Below are positions 44,207-56,450 of a stretch of DNA of 64,000 nt, in pieces. The stretch lies in the NCBI GenBank assembly GCA_963932465.1, contig OZ010787.1, forward strand, positions 31,562,087 through 31,626,086, read 5' to 3'. The notes under the pieces are model-generated. The model worked only from the letters and a program-made list of their open reading frames with translations, made no database searches and was not told where the DNA came from. This DNA is from Maratus speciosus (Eukaryota; Arthropoda; Arachnida; Araneae; Salticidae). Position numbers and translations under genes: made by a program. The number at the start of each line of letters is the position of its first letter. Position 1 is the stretch's first letter.

Positions 44207-44718
44207 TTAACCCTTAAATGCGCGATTTTTTATTTTGTTTCGAAAAAATTATATATGATTCTCTGAAAGGTTTATTACACAGGAAAAATAATGAAAATAA
44301 TCAGAGATACGTTTTTCATATAACACGTCAAACATTTCTTCTGTTGCAAATTTGCAGTAGAAGCTGTGTGGCTGTTTTACGCTAAAATATTGCAAATTAG
44401 TAAATATTTTAATAAATATGTCTCCAAATACCTTATTTTATATAATTATTTATTTTTTAAAACTTAACCTTTAACCATTCAATTCCCATGATAGAATACG
44501 TTCTAGAAATTACGTAGTTCGGAGAATCTGACGTCACACCAGAAAGTTCCAGTGGTTAATTTCTCTTTATTTAAATACGGAATGTCTGTTTTTAATTAAA
44601 GCAAATATTGCTATTTTAATATTCTGTTGTGCATTAAGTATATACGAATAAAAAAAAATCTATTAAATTCAAAATACTGCTCTTTGCATATATGCAAAGC
44701 TGCGCACTAACGGGTTAA
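44207..44718 (+). mobile_element. Family C MITE, copy C6
   Basis: TTAACCCTTAAATGCGCGAT to GCGCACTAACGGGTTAA, 512 bp, with intact TTTGCATATATGCAAA palindrome. Confidence 0.9.
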
Positions 44719-45045
44719 ATAAAAAATATAATTTAATAGAAAAGTAAATATGTGGGACTTCACTTTTTTTTTGCACCTCTCTTTCCATATAACAATTTTC
44801 ATGGTGAATATCTATTCAAAATATTGTATTATTTTACCATGAAAATGATTTTATGGTAAATGATGATTATGTTTTGTAAATAATGATAGCCACACATAAC
44901 CAGTGGGCTCCCGATAAAGACTCCTACAAAGAGGTATATTACAAAGCGGATACGATTTATAATAAAATTAATTTTTTTCTTCAAATACCAATTAAAACAT
45001 CATTTTATTTACTATCAACGTTTTAAAATATTGAAGTATAGTATT

Positions 45046-45236
45046 CAAGGTTCGCACACTCCTCGGAATTTCCAAGGACCCTGGCACCACTATTAATGAT
45101 AAGGAAATTTACATTTAATTTTTAAAACACGCCATTCGCAATCACCGCCTTTATTCACAGATTTTGCAACATTTTTCAGCAATGAAATACTGCAAAAATA
45201 CTGCAAAAATTTAGTGGTTGAACTGTGCGAACCCTG
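45046..45236. mobile_element. hAT-like MITE with CAAGGTTCGCACA ends
   Basis: CAAGGTTCGCACAC and the inverse of CAGGGTTCGCACAG. AGTAT on both sides may be part of a target duplication. Confidence 0.65.
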
Positions 45237-45347
45237 AGTATAAACATGAAAAAGTGATTAAAAATAATTTTGTTAACATTTAATCACATTAATAAATTTT
45301 ATAAAACTGATTTTTTGCTATAATTTAGAGTTCTGGTTTAAACTTGC

Positions 45348-45562
45348 TTAACCCTTTCAAGGGCAAGGTACTATTCATAAAATGCTGAAATGCATGACTG
45401 ACACTAGAATTCAAAAGCAGTTTTATTTTAGAATAAGCAAAAGCTTTACTTCGCGTAGTTAATAAAACGGAAATTTTTATTCCAATATTCTGGTGCCAAT
45501 GTGGCATTTAGGAATTAAAATAAGGTGGTCCAAAAATGAACCACCGCCCCTGAAGGGGTTAA
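45348..45562 (-). mobile_element. piggyBac-like MITE, family J, copy J1
   Basis: TTAACCCTTTCAAGGGC to GCCCCTGAAGGGGTTAA; worn palindrome GGTGGTCC...GAACCACC near the right end. Confidence 0.85.
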
Positions 45563-46031
45563 GGAGATAGCTTGTAAGAAAGTGTTTATTGAATCGTTCT
45601 TCATTCAATACGGTGAAAACCTATAAATTTTGTTACATCTGTATAATATTTTACCATATATCCTGTCTGTCTAAATAAGTGCACAGGCACCGAGAGAGCA
45701 TTATGTAATTTATCATGTGTATTTCTAACAATGGCATCCTAGTAGAATTGGTTTCAGTCAATTGAAGCATACATAAGTGAATGTTCATAAAATTATGCTT
45801 GAGAAAGTCTCCATAAATCATGTCATGATAATAAATGTATCATCTTTCATACTAGAGATGTTTCCGTTTAGCTAAACAATGAATCTTTCTGATTTTCTCT
45901 CTTTATTTATATTTGCATAAAACATTAATTTAATTAGATAAACATTTGTCTAAAACTTAAAAAAGTAAAATCTATATAAAAAAAAAATCCGTTTAAATGT
46001 ACATAATTTTTTATGTTTTTCCGTTTTGATC

Positions 46032-46070
<39 letters not shown>

Positions 46071-47321
46071 AATTTTTGATGTAAAATTCAATTAAGGATC
46101 ATAATATATTTTCATGATATGTTCCTATGCAAACAATGCGAAAAAGCCACGATGGCTAATACACCTGCATACTATCGTTTGAAAACTACACTGGTTTCAA
46201 TACACTGTAAACATTGTCTGTATTAAACGAGTTTCTTTAGATTTCTTTCTTATCTAAATATTAATAATTGTGGTTAAAATTTCGATGGCAACATCCAATT
46301 TTGACAGAAAGTGTAATTTCCACAATTAAAATCATAGCACGATACGACATTTAATTTATTTTTTACGAAAAATTTTGAAATTAGAAATTTTCAAAGTTTT
46401 GCCATCTAAATTATTTTTGAATACTTTTATTGATATTTCATATTTTAATAATCTTATCATGTTGATTTATGCACTTACATGTTATATAATTAACCCAATA
46501 TTTAAATCTTTAATTTTTAATATTATTGCGAATATATGCGAATTTTTTTGTGTGTTCCTGTAAATGTACGATAACTATTACACGCGTCACATTCTTTAGT
46601 AAGCATATTTTAATGCACTTTAATAATGTATAGTCATTATGTTTGAAAATGTGTAACACCATTAATATACGCTGCAAACAATTTTTCAAAGTAGACCATC
46701 ATTTAACTGAATTATTTTGTGTCACCCTCTAAATTAACAAAACTGGATTTGAATTCCATGTGCTACGTAAATCATGTCTTAGAGTACTTACAAATTCATA
46801 TCAATGTTATTATGTTTGAAGCAGATTAACATCATTAAAATATACCGCAAATAAATTCTCCCTTAGACCATGATTTAAAGGGCTAATTTTTAACACTCCT
46901 GTAAACGAACTATAAATGCTAAACACTCCATTAATAGTGAACGTGCCATAATTTATCTCAATAACATATATCAAATACATTACAGTATGACTGCATTTAA
47001 GAGTATTAGAGCACGGCAGACGGCAGACGAGAAACTGAAGCTATTAACATATTTAAACTAAGTTGGAAATTGTTCAAAAAATAAAACATCATATATTTTA
47101 ATTGCCAAATTATCGCGTGGAGATACGACGGGTTCATTGCGAGTACTTTCAAAATATGAATACATTTTCGAAATAGAGGATGACTACATATGAAGAATTA
47201 TATCAATTTTTATTCTTCCTTGTGCAACACGCGCGATTAATACTGTATTCGAGTTCCTCGGGTCAAGGCGGACCAGGAAAAGGTATTAATTATATACTCT
47301 TTCATAAATATTCACAGTGTT
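45563..47321. other. 1.8 kb AT-rich stretch, no gene recognised
   Basis: Includes a run of about 33 A (46034-46066). No terminal repeats or coding signal found; the 62-codon frame at 46375 is low-complexity and probably chance. Confidence 0.5.
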
Positions 47322-47843
47322 TTAACCCTTAATTGCGTGATTTTTTATTTTGTTTCGAAAAAATTATATATGATTCTCTGAAAGGATTATTATACAGGAA
47401 ATTCTGAAAAAAAAAATCAGAGATACATTTTTCATATAATACGTCAATCTTTTCTTCTGTTGCACATCTGCAATACAAGTAAAAACTACTGTCGTGTGGC
47501 TGTTTTACGCTAAAATATTGCAAATTAGTAAATATTTTAATAAGTATGGCTCCAAATACCTTGTTTTATATAATTATTTATTTTATAAAAATTAAGCTTT
47601 AACCCTTTAATTCCCATGATAGAATAGGTCTATAAATTACGTAGTTCAGAGAACATGACGTTACACCAGAAAGTTTCAATGGTTAATTCCGCTTTACTGA
47701 AATACGGAATGTCTGTTATTAATTAAAGCAAATATTGCTATTTTAATTTTCTGGTGTGAATTAGGTATATACGCGTAAAAAAACCTATTAAATTCGAAAT
47801 ACTGTTCTTTGCATATGTGCAAAGCTGCGCGCTAAAGGGTTAA
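47322..47843 (+). mobile_element. Family C MITE, copy C7
   Basis: TTAACCCTTAATTGCGTGAT to GCGCGCTAAAGGGTTAA. Ten bases separate it from the next TTAA element. Confidence 0.88.
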
Positions 47844-47853
47844 AATAAATATG

Positions 47854-48127
47854 TTAATCCCTTCAAGGGCGGTGGTTCATTTTTGGACCGCCTTATTTTA
47901 ATTCCTAAATGCCACATTGGCACCAGAATATTGGATTAAAAATTTCTCTTTTATTAACTACGTGAAGAAAAGCTTTTGCTTATTCTAAAATAATTTCTGT
48001 TAAAACTTTAGTGGGAAAAAAAGGGGGTGAAAATTTTCTTTTCCTTATTTCGAACGGAATCTTTTCGATAATTCCGGTGTGAATTCAACATTACAGAAAC
48101 GCAATTGCTTGCCCTTGAAAGGGTTAA
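47854..48127. mobile_element. Chimeric TTAA element J2: family J left end, family I right end
   Basis: The left part (TTAATCCCTTCAAGGGC, GGTGGTTCATTTTTGGACCGCC) aligns with J1 inverted. From about 48000 the rest aligns with family I ('ttccggtgtgaattcaacat', 'cttgcccttgaaagggttaa'). Confidence 0.75.
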
Positions 48128-48129
48128 TA

Positions 48130-48820
48130 TATATATATATTTCTGTCCAGATGCACTTCACACCACTAAAATTGTAAAATTTTTTCAACTTGATTAATAG
48201 CTGAAAAGTTTTTTGCTCAGATAAGGCGAAGAAAATTTTGTGGTGTCAAGTGTATATGTGCCCCACCCCCTTCTCGTTACGTCACTAGTCGCAATGACCT
48301 GTTAGTTTCGGGACAAAATGCAGTGATTTTTTTCGTAGCATTAATTCATTTTCTCCCGGAACTAAAATAATATTGTGGCTATTTTTTATACATAAATTTA
48401 TCAAAACAAACTGTAAAAAAATTTATTTGCATTAAATCTGGTAAACAAGATTCATATTCCATGACTGACTAAAGATTTAGAAAATATGCGCAGATGGTAG
48501 ATATTCTGTCACGAGGCTAACGAAAAAGACAGGCTACCGCAGTGCAACCCAAGTGTCTTTTTTTACAGACCGCTAGACTAACGTGATGCTCTTTTCGTAC
48601 AACTGCATTGGTGCATTCGAGCATCACGTGACTCTCGCGGTCTATAAAAAAAGATACGTCGAATGCACCGCGGTAGCCTGTCTTTTTCGTTAGTCTTGAT
48701 TCTGCCATCTATGACGTCACACTAAAAGCCCGCATATGTGGATTATCAACCCCGTCCACAAGATGGCGCAGTTGTGTTAATTTACGCCCGATTCCAGCAT
48801 AAAGTTTGTACTATTGATAT
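48130..48820 (-). mobile_element. hAT-like element BB, partial copy
   Basis: 'aaccccgtccacaagatggc', 'ttgtgttaatttacgcc' and 'aaagatttagaaaatatgcg' align inverted with 56050-59448. It includes the inner repeat 'cacttcacaccactaaaatt' / 'ttgtggtgtcaagtg' (48154-48252) and a long hairpin. Confidence 0.6.
48514..48695. repeat. Long hairpin (fold-back MITE), about 90 bp arms
   Basis: 'ggctaacgaaaaagacaggc' and the inverse of 'gactaacgaaaaagacaggc', with arms matching through 'tttttttacagaccg' and 'cacgtgatgctc'. Absent from the BB copy at 56-59 kb, so it is an insertion. Confidence 0.8.
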
Positions 48821-48849
48821 GGGCGCAGTTTTGTTAGCGATCAAATAAT

Positions 48850-49160
48850 GTAAAAATTCCTCTTTCGAAATTTCCGGTATGAATTTGAAATTTCGTATTA
48901 AAATTGAAGGTCAAACTTGCAACCATGTTTAACACTTTCGCGCAAGCGCGTGATGACATCACGTGCTATCGCGGGATCGGCAGCGAAAGTGATCAGAAAT
49001 TTTAAATTGTTACCGGAAATTTCGAAAGAAGATATTTTAATTTATGTTATCGCTAAATGTCTTTTATTAAATAAAGCGTAAAATACTATTCTTTATTTCT
49101 GGTATGAACACTAAATTTCTGGATAAAACTAGAAGCCAAACTGGCAAATCTGTATGGTGG
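48850..49160. mobile_element. Worn family LL hAT MITE, rearranged
   Basis: 48850-48935 matches the left half of 41462-41652 inverted ('gaaatttccggtatgaattt'). 49000-49155 matches the right half ('ttctttatttctggtatgaa'). Between them is a GC-rich block 'cgcgcaagcgcgtgatgaca'. Confidence 0.6.
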
Positions 49161-49562
49161 CACCCAACGTGTTAAAAGTTTGCCTAATTCGAAATACAGC
49201 TAATATTCAAAATATTAGGATAATTACTTCTTTTTTTACAAATTGAAAATATCGTTTGTTAATTTAATGTCTTTTAATGCAAATACGCAAACGATATTTT
49301 TATTAAGAACTTATTGTTGATTAAACTTATTTATTATGTTAAAATTAATATCATTTTTGAAAAGGTCAATTGAAAAAAAAAATTATTTTGAAAAGTCAAA
49401 ATATTAGAATATTTATTCAAGTGGTTCAAAATATTAGAATATATCACATTATTTCTCGTTTAATTATCACCAATTCAAACTGGTGGCATCATTGGTTAAA
49501 TTCAGACGATTTTATTTAAAATTAGTATTCTTTGTGCAGTTTGTTTCCGTTTTCGTCTTAAA

Positions 49563-50029
49563 ATGGGTCGTGTGAGTGATATTCATCAATCCATTAATCT
49601 TCCTATGGTTGATTTGTATTGGTTTACTAAAAATCAATGTTATATAGCGAATTATTTACATTGTTCGCAATCAAGCGTTAGTAAAATACTAACGCAATAT
49701 TAAAAAAAAATGGAAAATTTCAAAATAATCGCCGAAATGACGGCCAAAAACCAAAAATATCTGCTGGAGATGACAGGAAACTGGAGCGTATAGTTAAGAA
49801 AAAACATTTTAAAAGTGTGCGATTCTTGCACCGAAAATGGAAAGAAGAAGGAGTTGAAGTTTCTACATCGACAACATTAAGACGTCTCCATAAATTTAAG
49901 TTTGAATCTCGTGAAGCGAAAACAAAACCTCTCTGACTGCAAAACAAAAGCGTATAAGACTGAATTGGTGTAAAACAAGACGTTTATGGAGCGAAGAAGA
50001 TTAGAAAAATAGATTATTTAGTAATGAAA
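49563..50029 (+). pseudogene. Tc1-like transposase N-terminal half, left arm of V
   Basis: Starts MGRVSDIHQSI. IANYLHCSQSSVSKILTQY is the helix-turn-helix; after frameshifts come RKLERIVKKKHFKSVRFLHR, EGVEVSTSTTLRRLHKFKF and QKRIRLNWCKTRRLWSEED. It ends FSNES at the point where Tc1 enzymes have FSDES, so the first catalytic Asp would be Asn. Nothing beyond this residue is encoded, because the mirror copy begins. Confidence 0.8.
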
Positions 50030-50059
50030 GTATGTTACATAGGTACAAAACATACTTTC

Positions 50060-50518
50060 ATCACAAAATAATGTATTTTTTCAATCTTCTTCGCTCCATA
50101 CACGTCTTGATTTACACTAATTCAATGTTATACGCTTTTGTTTTGCAGTCATGAGAGGTTTTGTTTTCGGTACAGGGGATTCAAACTTACATTTCTGGAG
50201 ACGTCGTAATGTTGTCGTTGTAGAAACTTCAACTGCGCCTTCTTTCAATTTTCGGGGCAAGAATCGCACATTTTTAAAAAGGTTTTTCTGAACTGTACGC
50301 TCCAGTTTCCTGTCAGCTTCAGCTGATGTTTTTGGTTTTCGGCTGCCATTTCGGAGATAATTTTGAAATTTTCTATTTTTTTAATATTCTGTTAGTATTT
50401 TACTAACGCTTGATTGCGAGCAATGTAAATAATTTGCTATATAACATTGATTTTAATCGGGCCGATAGAAATCAACCATACAAATTTTAATAGATTCAGG
50501 AATATCTACACGGACCAT
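50060..50518 (-). pseudogene. Tc1-like transposase N-terminal half, right arm of V
   Basis: Mirror copy on the minus strand, starting MVRVDIPESIKICMV. It runs towards the centre and stops at the same coding position. The two arms differ by many substitutions, so the fold-back is old. Confidence 0.75.
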
Positions 50519-50882
50519 TTTAAGACGAAAGAGAAAAAAACTGCAAAAAGAATGCTGATTTAAAATAAAATCGTCTGAATTTAATCAATGATGCCACCAG
50601 TTATGAATTGGTGATAATTAAACGAGAATTAATGTGATATATTCTAATATTTTGAACCACTTGAATAAATATTCTAATATTTTGACTTTTCAAAATAAAT
50701 TTTTTTTCAATTAATCTTTTCAAAAATGATATTAATTTTAGGATAATAAATAAGTTTAATCAACAATAAGTTCTTAATAAAAATATCGTTTACATGTTTG
50801 CACTAAACGACATTAATTTACCAAACGATATTTCCAATTTGTAAAAAAAGTAATTATTCTAATATTTTAAATATGAGCTGTA

Positions 50883-51612
50883 TATAAGGTAATATGTAAG
50901 CCCGTATATTTAAAAAAAAATGTTACGTCGAATTAATTTTCTCAATGAAGATGATTATCGCACGTACACTATATGTTGAACACTCATCGGGCAATTGTGA
51001 TTTCGGATGTTTCGCCGAATATCTAGAGAAATATTTGGCGAATTATTCTGGAATTTCAGAGGTGTAAAGAAAATTTTCGACCACATATTTTACAGCGAAG
51101 ATTTAGTCAAAATACAGGCCTATCACTCAGTTCCGTTTTTTAAATAACGCATTTTTTCAAAGAAAAATCGTCTTTTAAATTCTGCTAGCAAATTTTGTAG
51201 ACGCCGAACCGCAACGTTATTTTCGTTGCAAATGTAGTAAAAACATAGCAAGAAAAATTTTCTTTAAAAAAGCTGGTACTAAAAAAAACCAGACCAATCC
51301 ATCCTATCCAATGGACATTTCTGGGGTGCAGAATGAAAAATTAAATTTAACGATTGTATTTACTATTACCAGGAAACTATGGTAGAAATGATATGTGCAG
51401 GTAGCAGAATATGCAGTTCCAGTACGATTGTGTTCAATTGTGTAATGTGTAAGAATAGCACGTATTTTCATGTAAGTTAAAAAGTATTTAAAATATTTTT
51501 AAAGACTACGTTTTTTATTTATGGATTGCAGAGTTCTGAATTAAATTTAAGATAATTTTAATAAAACAAGTTAATTTTAATAAAAGTTTTTTTACAATAA
51601 TTAGATTAGAAG
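50883..51612. other. AT-rich stretch, no gene recognised
   Basis: 'tttttcaaagaaaaatcgtctt' at 51152 recurs at 55994, suggesting an old dispersed repeat. Nothing else assigned. Confidence 0.35.
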
Positions 51613-53065
51613 TACAATCATTGAAGGTAACTTTGATCCGCATTTTCTCTCTTTTCATATGCCACAGTCTTATTTTAACAATATTGTTGCAGCTAGGGGC
51701 ATATAAGAGAAGACATGATCCTAAATTATTGCATGACTATCAAAAATTAAGGAATAATAATGATAAAAGAAATAAAAAATGAAGTTTTAACCTGGTTCAA
51801 TGTTACCCAGCCATTTAGGGTTACTTTGCAACATATGATAAATATTATCTAAAATAAATCATTATTAAAAAAAAAGTATCATATTTAGGACAACTTTGAA
51901 CCCCAAAAATTGTTTTCAGATATGTAAAGACTGCGAATTTACATTTCCCAATATCACAAGATTTGTATAATTTATGATATTACAACAAAAATTATACATA
52001 AGAAAATTGGAAGAAGAGAACCATGAATATTTAGAAATAATAATAATAAAAAAACTGTTTATATTGTTCATATAAAACATAAAAATGCTGTGAAAAACAA
52101 TTTGCAATGTTTTAACTCAATAATATATCCATAGTTACAGTAATGTATACTAGTACTAGTATTATTCAAACAAGAATAAAAAATGTAGAATGTAAGAAAT
52201 GTTAAATTTGAGTAGCTCCGTCCCGAATAACGCCTTTAAATGAATTTTATGTATTTTACACATATATGTGAAAATATTTACATGTTATATCTAATGCACA
52301 CTTTCGGCATTTATATAAAATATACGAGAAAATATGGGAAATTTTTGACAGTAGCACCTATAATCAGTAAATTATAAACATCAGTATAACCTTGAGCCGG
52401 CTCAAAGATACCCTGAAAATGTGGTAAAATGTTAGTGCCTTCTTATTTTAAATTTTATTAATTGATATATTGATCAAAAATTGATCATGATTAAAAAAAT
52501 TGATTATTGATAAATAAATAATCACAAAATAATAACACATTTACAACATTTAGATAATAATATGTCTCATAAATGAGTATATTGTTACTTACTATGAAAT
52601 TTTAATTGGATTACAACAATTTCAAAAGACCATTCAAAATGAACTTGAAAACTTTACTTCACAAAAATAGATGATGCAATTAACACTAGAACGCCCGGAA
52701 GGAGCCTATTCGACTCCGATCATGTGATTAAATGTCAATTAGAACCAGAAATTCTTTCACAAAATAATTTAAATTTTAAACACGTAGATTTAAGTTAAAT
52801 AAATCAGTCAAATAATTTAAAATAAAAATTCTGATGTAAAATATTTTTATGAAACTTGAGTAAAGTTTCCGGGAGTTCTAGTGTTAATTGCGCATAATGT
52901 TGCTAATCTATTTTCCAAAATAAAGAGTAGAAATTCCAGTTTAGAACCTTGCCAACAGAGCACAGTTCTGGAGCTTATTTAGTCTTTTTGGAGTTAAAAA
53001 TATTGAAAATTAGGAGGGGGTGCAAAGTTACACCCTATAGTTCAAAGTTACCCAGAATGACTGTA
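51613..53065 (-). mobile_element. TA-type DNA transposon KK, copy 2
   Basis: TACAATCATTGAAGGTAACT to the inverse of TACAGTCATTCTGGGTAACT. Aligns inverted with 40731-42222. It lacks the hAT MITE of copy 1 and has its own TTAA MITE (52680-52887). Confidence 0.82.
52680..52887 (+). mobile_element. piggyBac-like MITE, family A-prime, copy 3, with readable empty site
   Basis: TTAACACTAGAACGCCCGGA to GGGAGTTCTAGTGTTAA. Copy 1 of KK reads 'attatacactaTTAATTGCATCATCC' inverted, with a single TTAA at this point (40912). Confidence 0.92.
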
Positions 53066-53328
53066 TATAAAGCACTTGATGATATACTAGAATTTGTATG
53101 AAATTATTAAGTATTTAATTTATGGGAAAATAATAATTATTTAACAATTAAATAGTTTAGCATAATTTAGTCAAATAGATAGGGTAATTCATATAAAATA
53201 GCCAGTCCAATATCGTGAAAATTCAGAAAGATATCGGCGATATAGTAAGGTGAATTTCAGTTGCTTTCTAAAACTAGCTAGATGAGAAGAGATTTTCAAA
53301 AATTTGTTATTTGTCATTTTTTTATTTT

Positions 53329-53540
53329 TTAACACAAGAAAGCCAGCCCGGAAATTTTACTCAAGTTTCATAAAAATATTTGACACTAGAATTTTTATTT
53401 AAATTTATTTGACTGATTTATTTAACGTAAATCTGCGTGGTTTTAATTTAAATTATTTTTTGAAAGAATTTCTGGTTCAAGTTGACATTTAATCCTATGG
53501 TAGGAGTCGGATCGACTCCTTCCGGGCGTTCTAGTTTTAA
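53329..53540 (-). mobile_element. piggyBac-like MITE, family A-prime, copy 4
   Basis: TTAACACAAGAAAGCCAGCC to GGGCGTTCTAGTTTTAA. Palindrome GGAGTCGGATCGACTCC near the right end. Same subfamily as copy 3. Confidence 0.85.
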
Positions 53541-53715
53541 ATCATTTTTCATTGATATTTTACTTATCCTTTAACCATTTAGTGCGCAGCTTTGCATATA
53601 TGCAAACAACACTGTTTTGAATTTAATAGATTTTTTTATTCGTATATACCTAATTCACACCACAAAATTAAAATAGTAATATCTGCTTTAATTAATAACA
53701 GACATTCCGTATTTA

Positions 53716-54941
53716 AAAAAAAAAAAGAAAAGTGCCCAGTTAAACTGATGGCATTGAGCTCACAGGCTATTCCCACTAATTGTATATTATACTCTTATTT
53801 TAAAGAATAATGCCCTCAAAAAAAATAAGTGAAGGGGAATTAGCCCCCGTTTCCCCCTTTATACTTAACCAGTGAACCTCCAAATCTAATCAGTGAAGCT
53901 CCTTATCATAATAAACCGGTATACCAAATTTGGAGCAAATCGAATAATCCTGCAAAAAAGCCATTTATCTAAATTAAGGTGGTGGATTAGCCCCCCCCCC
54001 TTTATCCTTAACCAATGAACCCCCAAAACTAATCAGGGAAGTTCCTTAACATACTAATCGGTATACCAAATTCGGAGCAAATCGAATGATTCTGCATGAA
54101 AAACCCATTTATCTGAATTAAGGGGGTGGACTAACCCCCCGTTTCCCCCTTTATCCTTAACCAATGAACCCCCAAAACTAATCAGGGAAGTTCCTTAACA
54201 TAATAAACTGGTATACCAAATTCGGAGCAAATCGAATGATTCTGCATGAAAAACCCATTTATCTGAATTAAGGGGGGGGGGGGTGGACTAACCACGTTTT
54301 CCCCCTTTATCCTTAACCAATGAACCCCCAAAACTAATCAGGGAAGTTCCTTACATAATAAACCGGTATACCAAATTCAGAGCAAATCGAATGATTCTGC
54401 ATGAAAAACCCATTTATCTGAATTAAGGGGGTGGACTAACCCCCCGTTTCCCCCTTTATCCTTAACCAATGAACCCCCAAAACTAATCAGGGAAGTTCCT
54501 TAACATAATAAACTTGTATACCAAATTCGGAGCAAATCGAATGATTCTGCATGAAAAACCCATTTATCTGAATTAAGGGGTTGGACTAACCCCCGTTTTC
54601 CCCCTTTATCCTTAACCAATGAACCCTCAAAACTAATCAGGGAAGTTCCTTAACATAATAAACCGGTATACCAAATTCGGAGCAAATCGAATGATTCTGC
54701 ATGAAAAACCCATTTATCTGAATTAAGGGCGGTGGACTAACCCCGTTTTTCCTCCTTTATCCTTAACCAATGAACTCCCAAAACTAATCAGGGAAGCGCC
54801 TTATCACAATGAACCTAGAAAAATTTTTTTGAAGCAAATCGGATGTTTCTGTCAAGAGTTATTGCGTTACGTACGTACATACATACATACATACTGAACG
54901 GGCGGGCACATTAGCTCTCAGGCTTTGATAGCCTGTGAGCT
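53716..54941 (-). mobile_element. Minisatellite-bearing element M2
   Basis: Inverted relative to M1. The AGCTCACAGGCTATCAAAGC end is at 54922-54941; the other end ('gagctcacaggctattccca') is near 53757, followed by a short tail to the A-run. (GTAT)n-type repeats lie beside the first end, as in M1. Confidence 0.72.
53850..54850 (-). repeat. Minisatellite, seven units of about 150 bp
   Basis: 'accaatgaacc' recurs at about 53868, 54012, 54162, 54320, 54466, 54617 and 54770. Units are very alike except for the C/G-runs, so the array expanded recently. Confidence 0.9.
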
Positions 54942-55320
54942 AAAAAGCGAAATTAACCATTGAAATTTTCTAGTGGAAAGTCAGATTCACTGTACTACAT
55001 AATTTCCAGAACGTATTCTATTTTGGGAATTAGAGGGTTAAAGGTTAAGTTTTATAAAATAAATAATTATATTAAATAAAGTATTTGGAGACTTACTTTT
55101 TAAAAATATTTATTAACTTGCAATATTTTAGCGTAAAACACCCAGACAAATGTAGTTTTTACTTGCATTGCAGATGTGCAACAGAAGAAAAGTTTGACGT
55201 ATTATATGAAAAATGTATCTCTGATTTTTTTTTCATTATTTTCCCTGTGTAGTAATTCTTTCAGAGAATCATATATAATTCTCTTGAAACTAAATAAAGA
55301 ATCGTTCATTTAAGGGATGA

Positions 55321-56049
55321 ACAAGCATCAGAACGGAACAATTCCAATAAATAAAGAATTATCAAAATAAAGCATCCGTTTTAACTATACTCGTGGACAA
55401 ACATTAAATACATACGGCTTCTTGGGAGCCGGTTAATAAAAAATTATAATTTGTGGAAAACAGCTTATCATCCACATACTTCTTCAAAACAATTAAAATT
55501 CATCCGAATGTATCAAGGATATTTTTAATTTTCAAGATATTCGACCTCTGTAAAAGTGAGCTATTTAGATAACTACTAAATAGAATTTAAAAAAAAGTTT
55601 AAAATTACTTTATATAAATTTGATTATTTCAGCAAATATTGCGTAAATTTGTTATTTAAGTGCATTATGTTGTTTCTACTGTACATTGTGAAGTTTTCTG
55701 AAAATATCTTTAACGTTGAAATACCTGAATACTATAAACAAAAAATTGCGGAATTTCTTTGAATTATTTGAAAAAAAACCTTTATATATCCATCAATATA
55801 CGTTCTATTTTTATACAGATGAACAAATGTCGAACAAGACAAACATATTCATATGCTACAGTTATAGCACATTTGGAGAGTTTTATTGTAGACGGTCATT
55901 ATAAAAAAATCTCACAATAGGTACTGGTCTACGAACTGTTGTCGTGACTAAACTAGGTCTCCTATTCTCTCCGTGTTTTGAACACCACTTTTTTTCAAAG
56001 AAAAATCATCTTTATAAATGTCGTCGAAACTTAAGTGGAAGGGCGTTTT
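55321..56049. other. AT-rich stretch, no gene recognised
   Basis: No coding or repeat ends seen beyond a phrase shared with 51152. Confidence 0.4.
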
Positions 56050-56164
56050 CAAAGCGATATATAAGTAAGCGTACAAACTTTATACTGGAATCAGGCGTAA
56101 ATTAACACAGTTGCGCCATCTTGTGGACGGGGTGAAAATCCACATACACTGTAAACGCAAACAT

Positions 56165-56450
56165 CTGAAATTCAGTTAAAAAAGTGTCTTAAGTGAATGG
56201 TCACATTTTAAGTGAAAAAAACGTGTCTTACTTTTTAAGACACCTTTTTGCATCTGAAACGTCTTAAAACTCCGCTACTTTTAAAACACTTGAAATGCCT
56301 TAAAAAGCCGACATTTTTTAGACATTCGAAACATCTAAAATGGTGCCATTTTTAAAACCCTTGAAACGCCTTAAAAAGCCGCCATTTTTTAGACATTTGA
56401 ACATGTAAAATGAGGTCTTTTAAGACACTCGAAGCATCTTAGAAGATTGT
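56165..56450. repeat. Subterminal array of GAAACRTCTTAAAA-type motifs
   Basis: Repeated phrases 'tgaaacgtcttaaaa', 'tgaaatgccttaaaa', 'cgaaacatctaaaa' and 'tgaaacgccttaaaa', alternating with 'gccattttttagacatt'. Related phrases stand at the other end of HH (58990-59045). Confidence 0.7.

Larger units (their letters stand above)
49197..50880. mobile_element. Fold-back Tc1 derivative V: two N-terminal halves in inverted order
   Basis: Outer ends CAGCTAATATTCAAAATATT and the inverse of CAGCTCATATTTAAAATATT, with TA flanks (49195-49196, 50881-50882). The whole 1.68 kb is a palindrome with arms of about 830 bp and a centre near 50040 ('gaaagtatg...catactttc'). Each arm holds the first half of a Tc1-like transposase gene. 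Confidence 0.9.
53571..55320 (-). mobile_element. Family C MITE, copy C8, split by element M2
   Basis: TTAACCATTTAGTGCGCAGC to CATTTAAGGGATGAA (terminal TTAA worn). C sequence stops in an A-run at about 53716 and resumes at 54942 with 'aaaaagcgaaattaaccatt'. Confidence 0.85.

Noticed and set aside
53850..54850. Host satellite DNA
   Set aside because: The same unit array with the same ends occurs in M1, so it is part of a mobile element.
56165..56450. CRISPR-like array
   Set aside because: Units vary in length and sequence with no constant repeat and spacer; it is a transposon subterminal motif array in a eukaryotic context.
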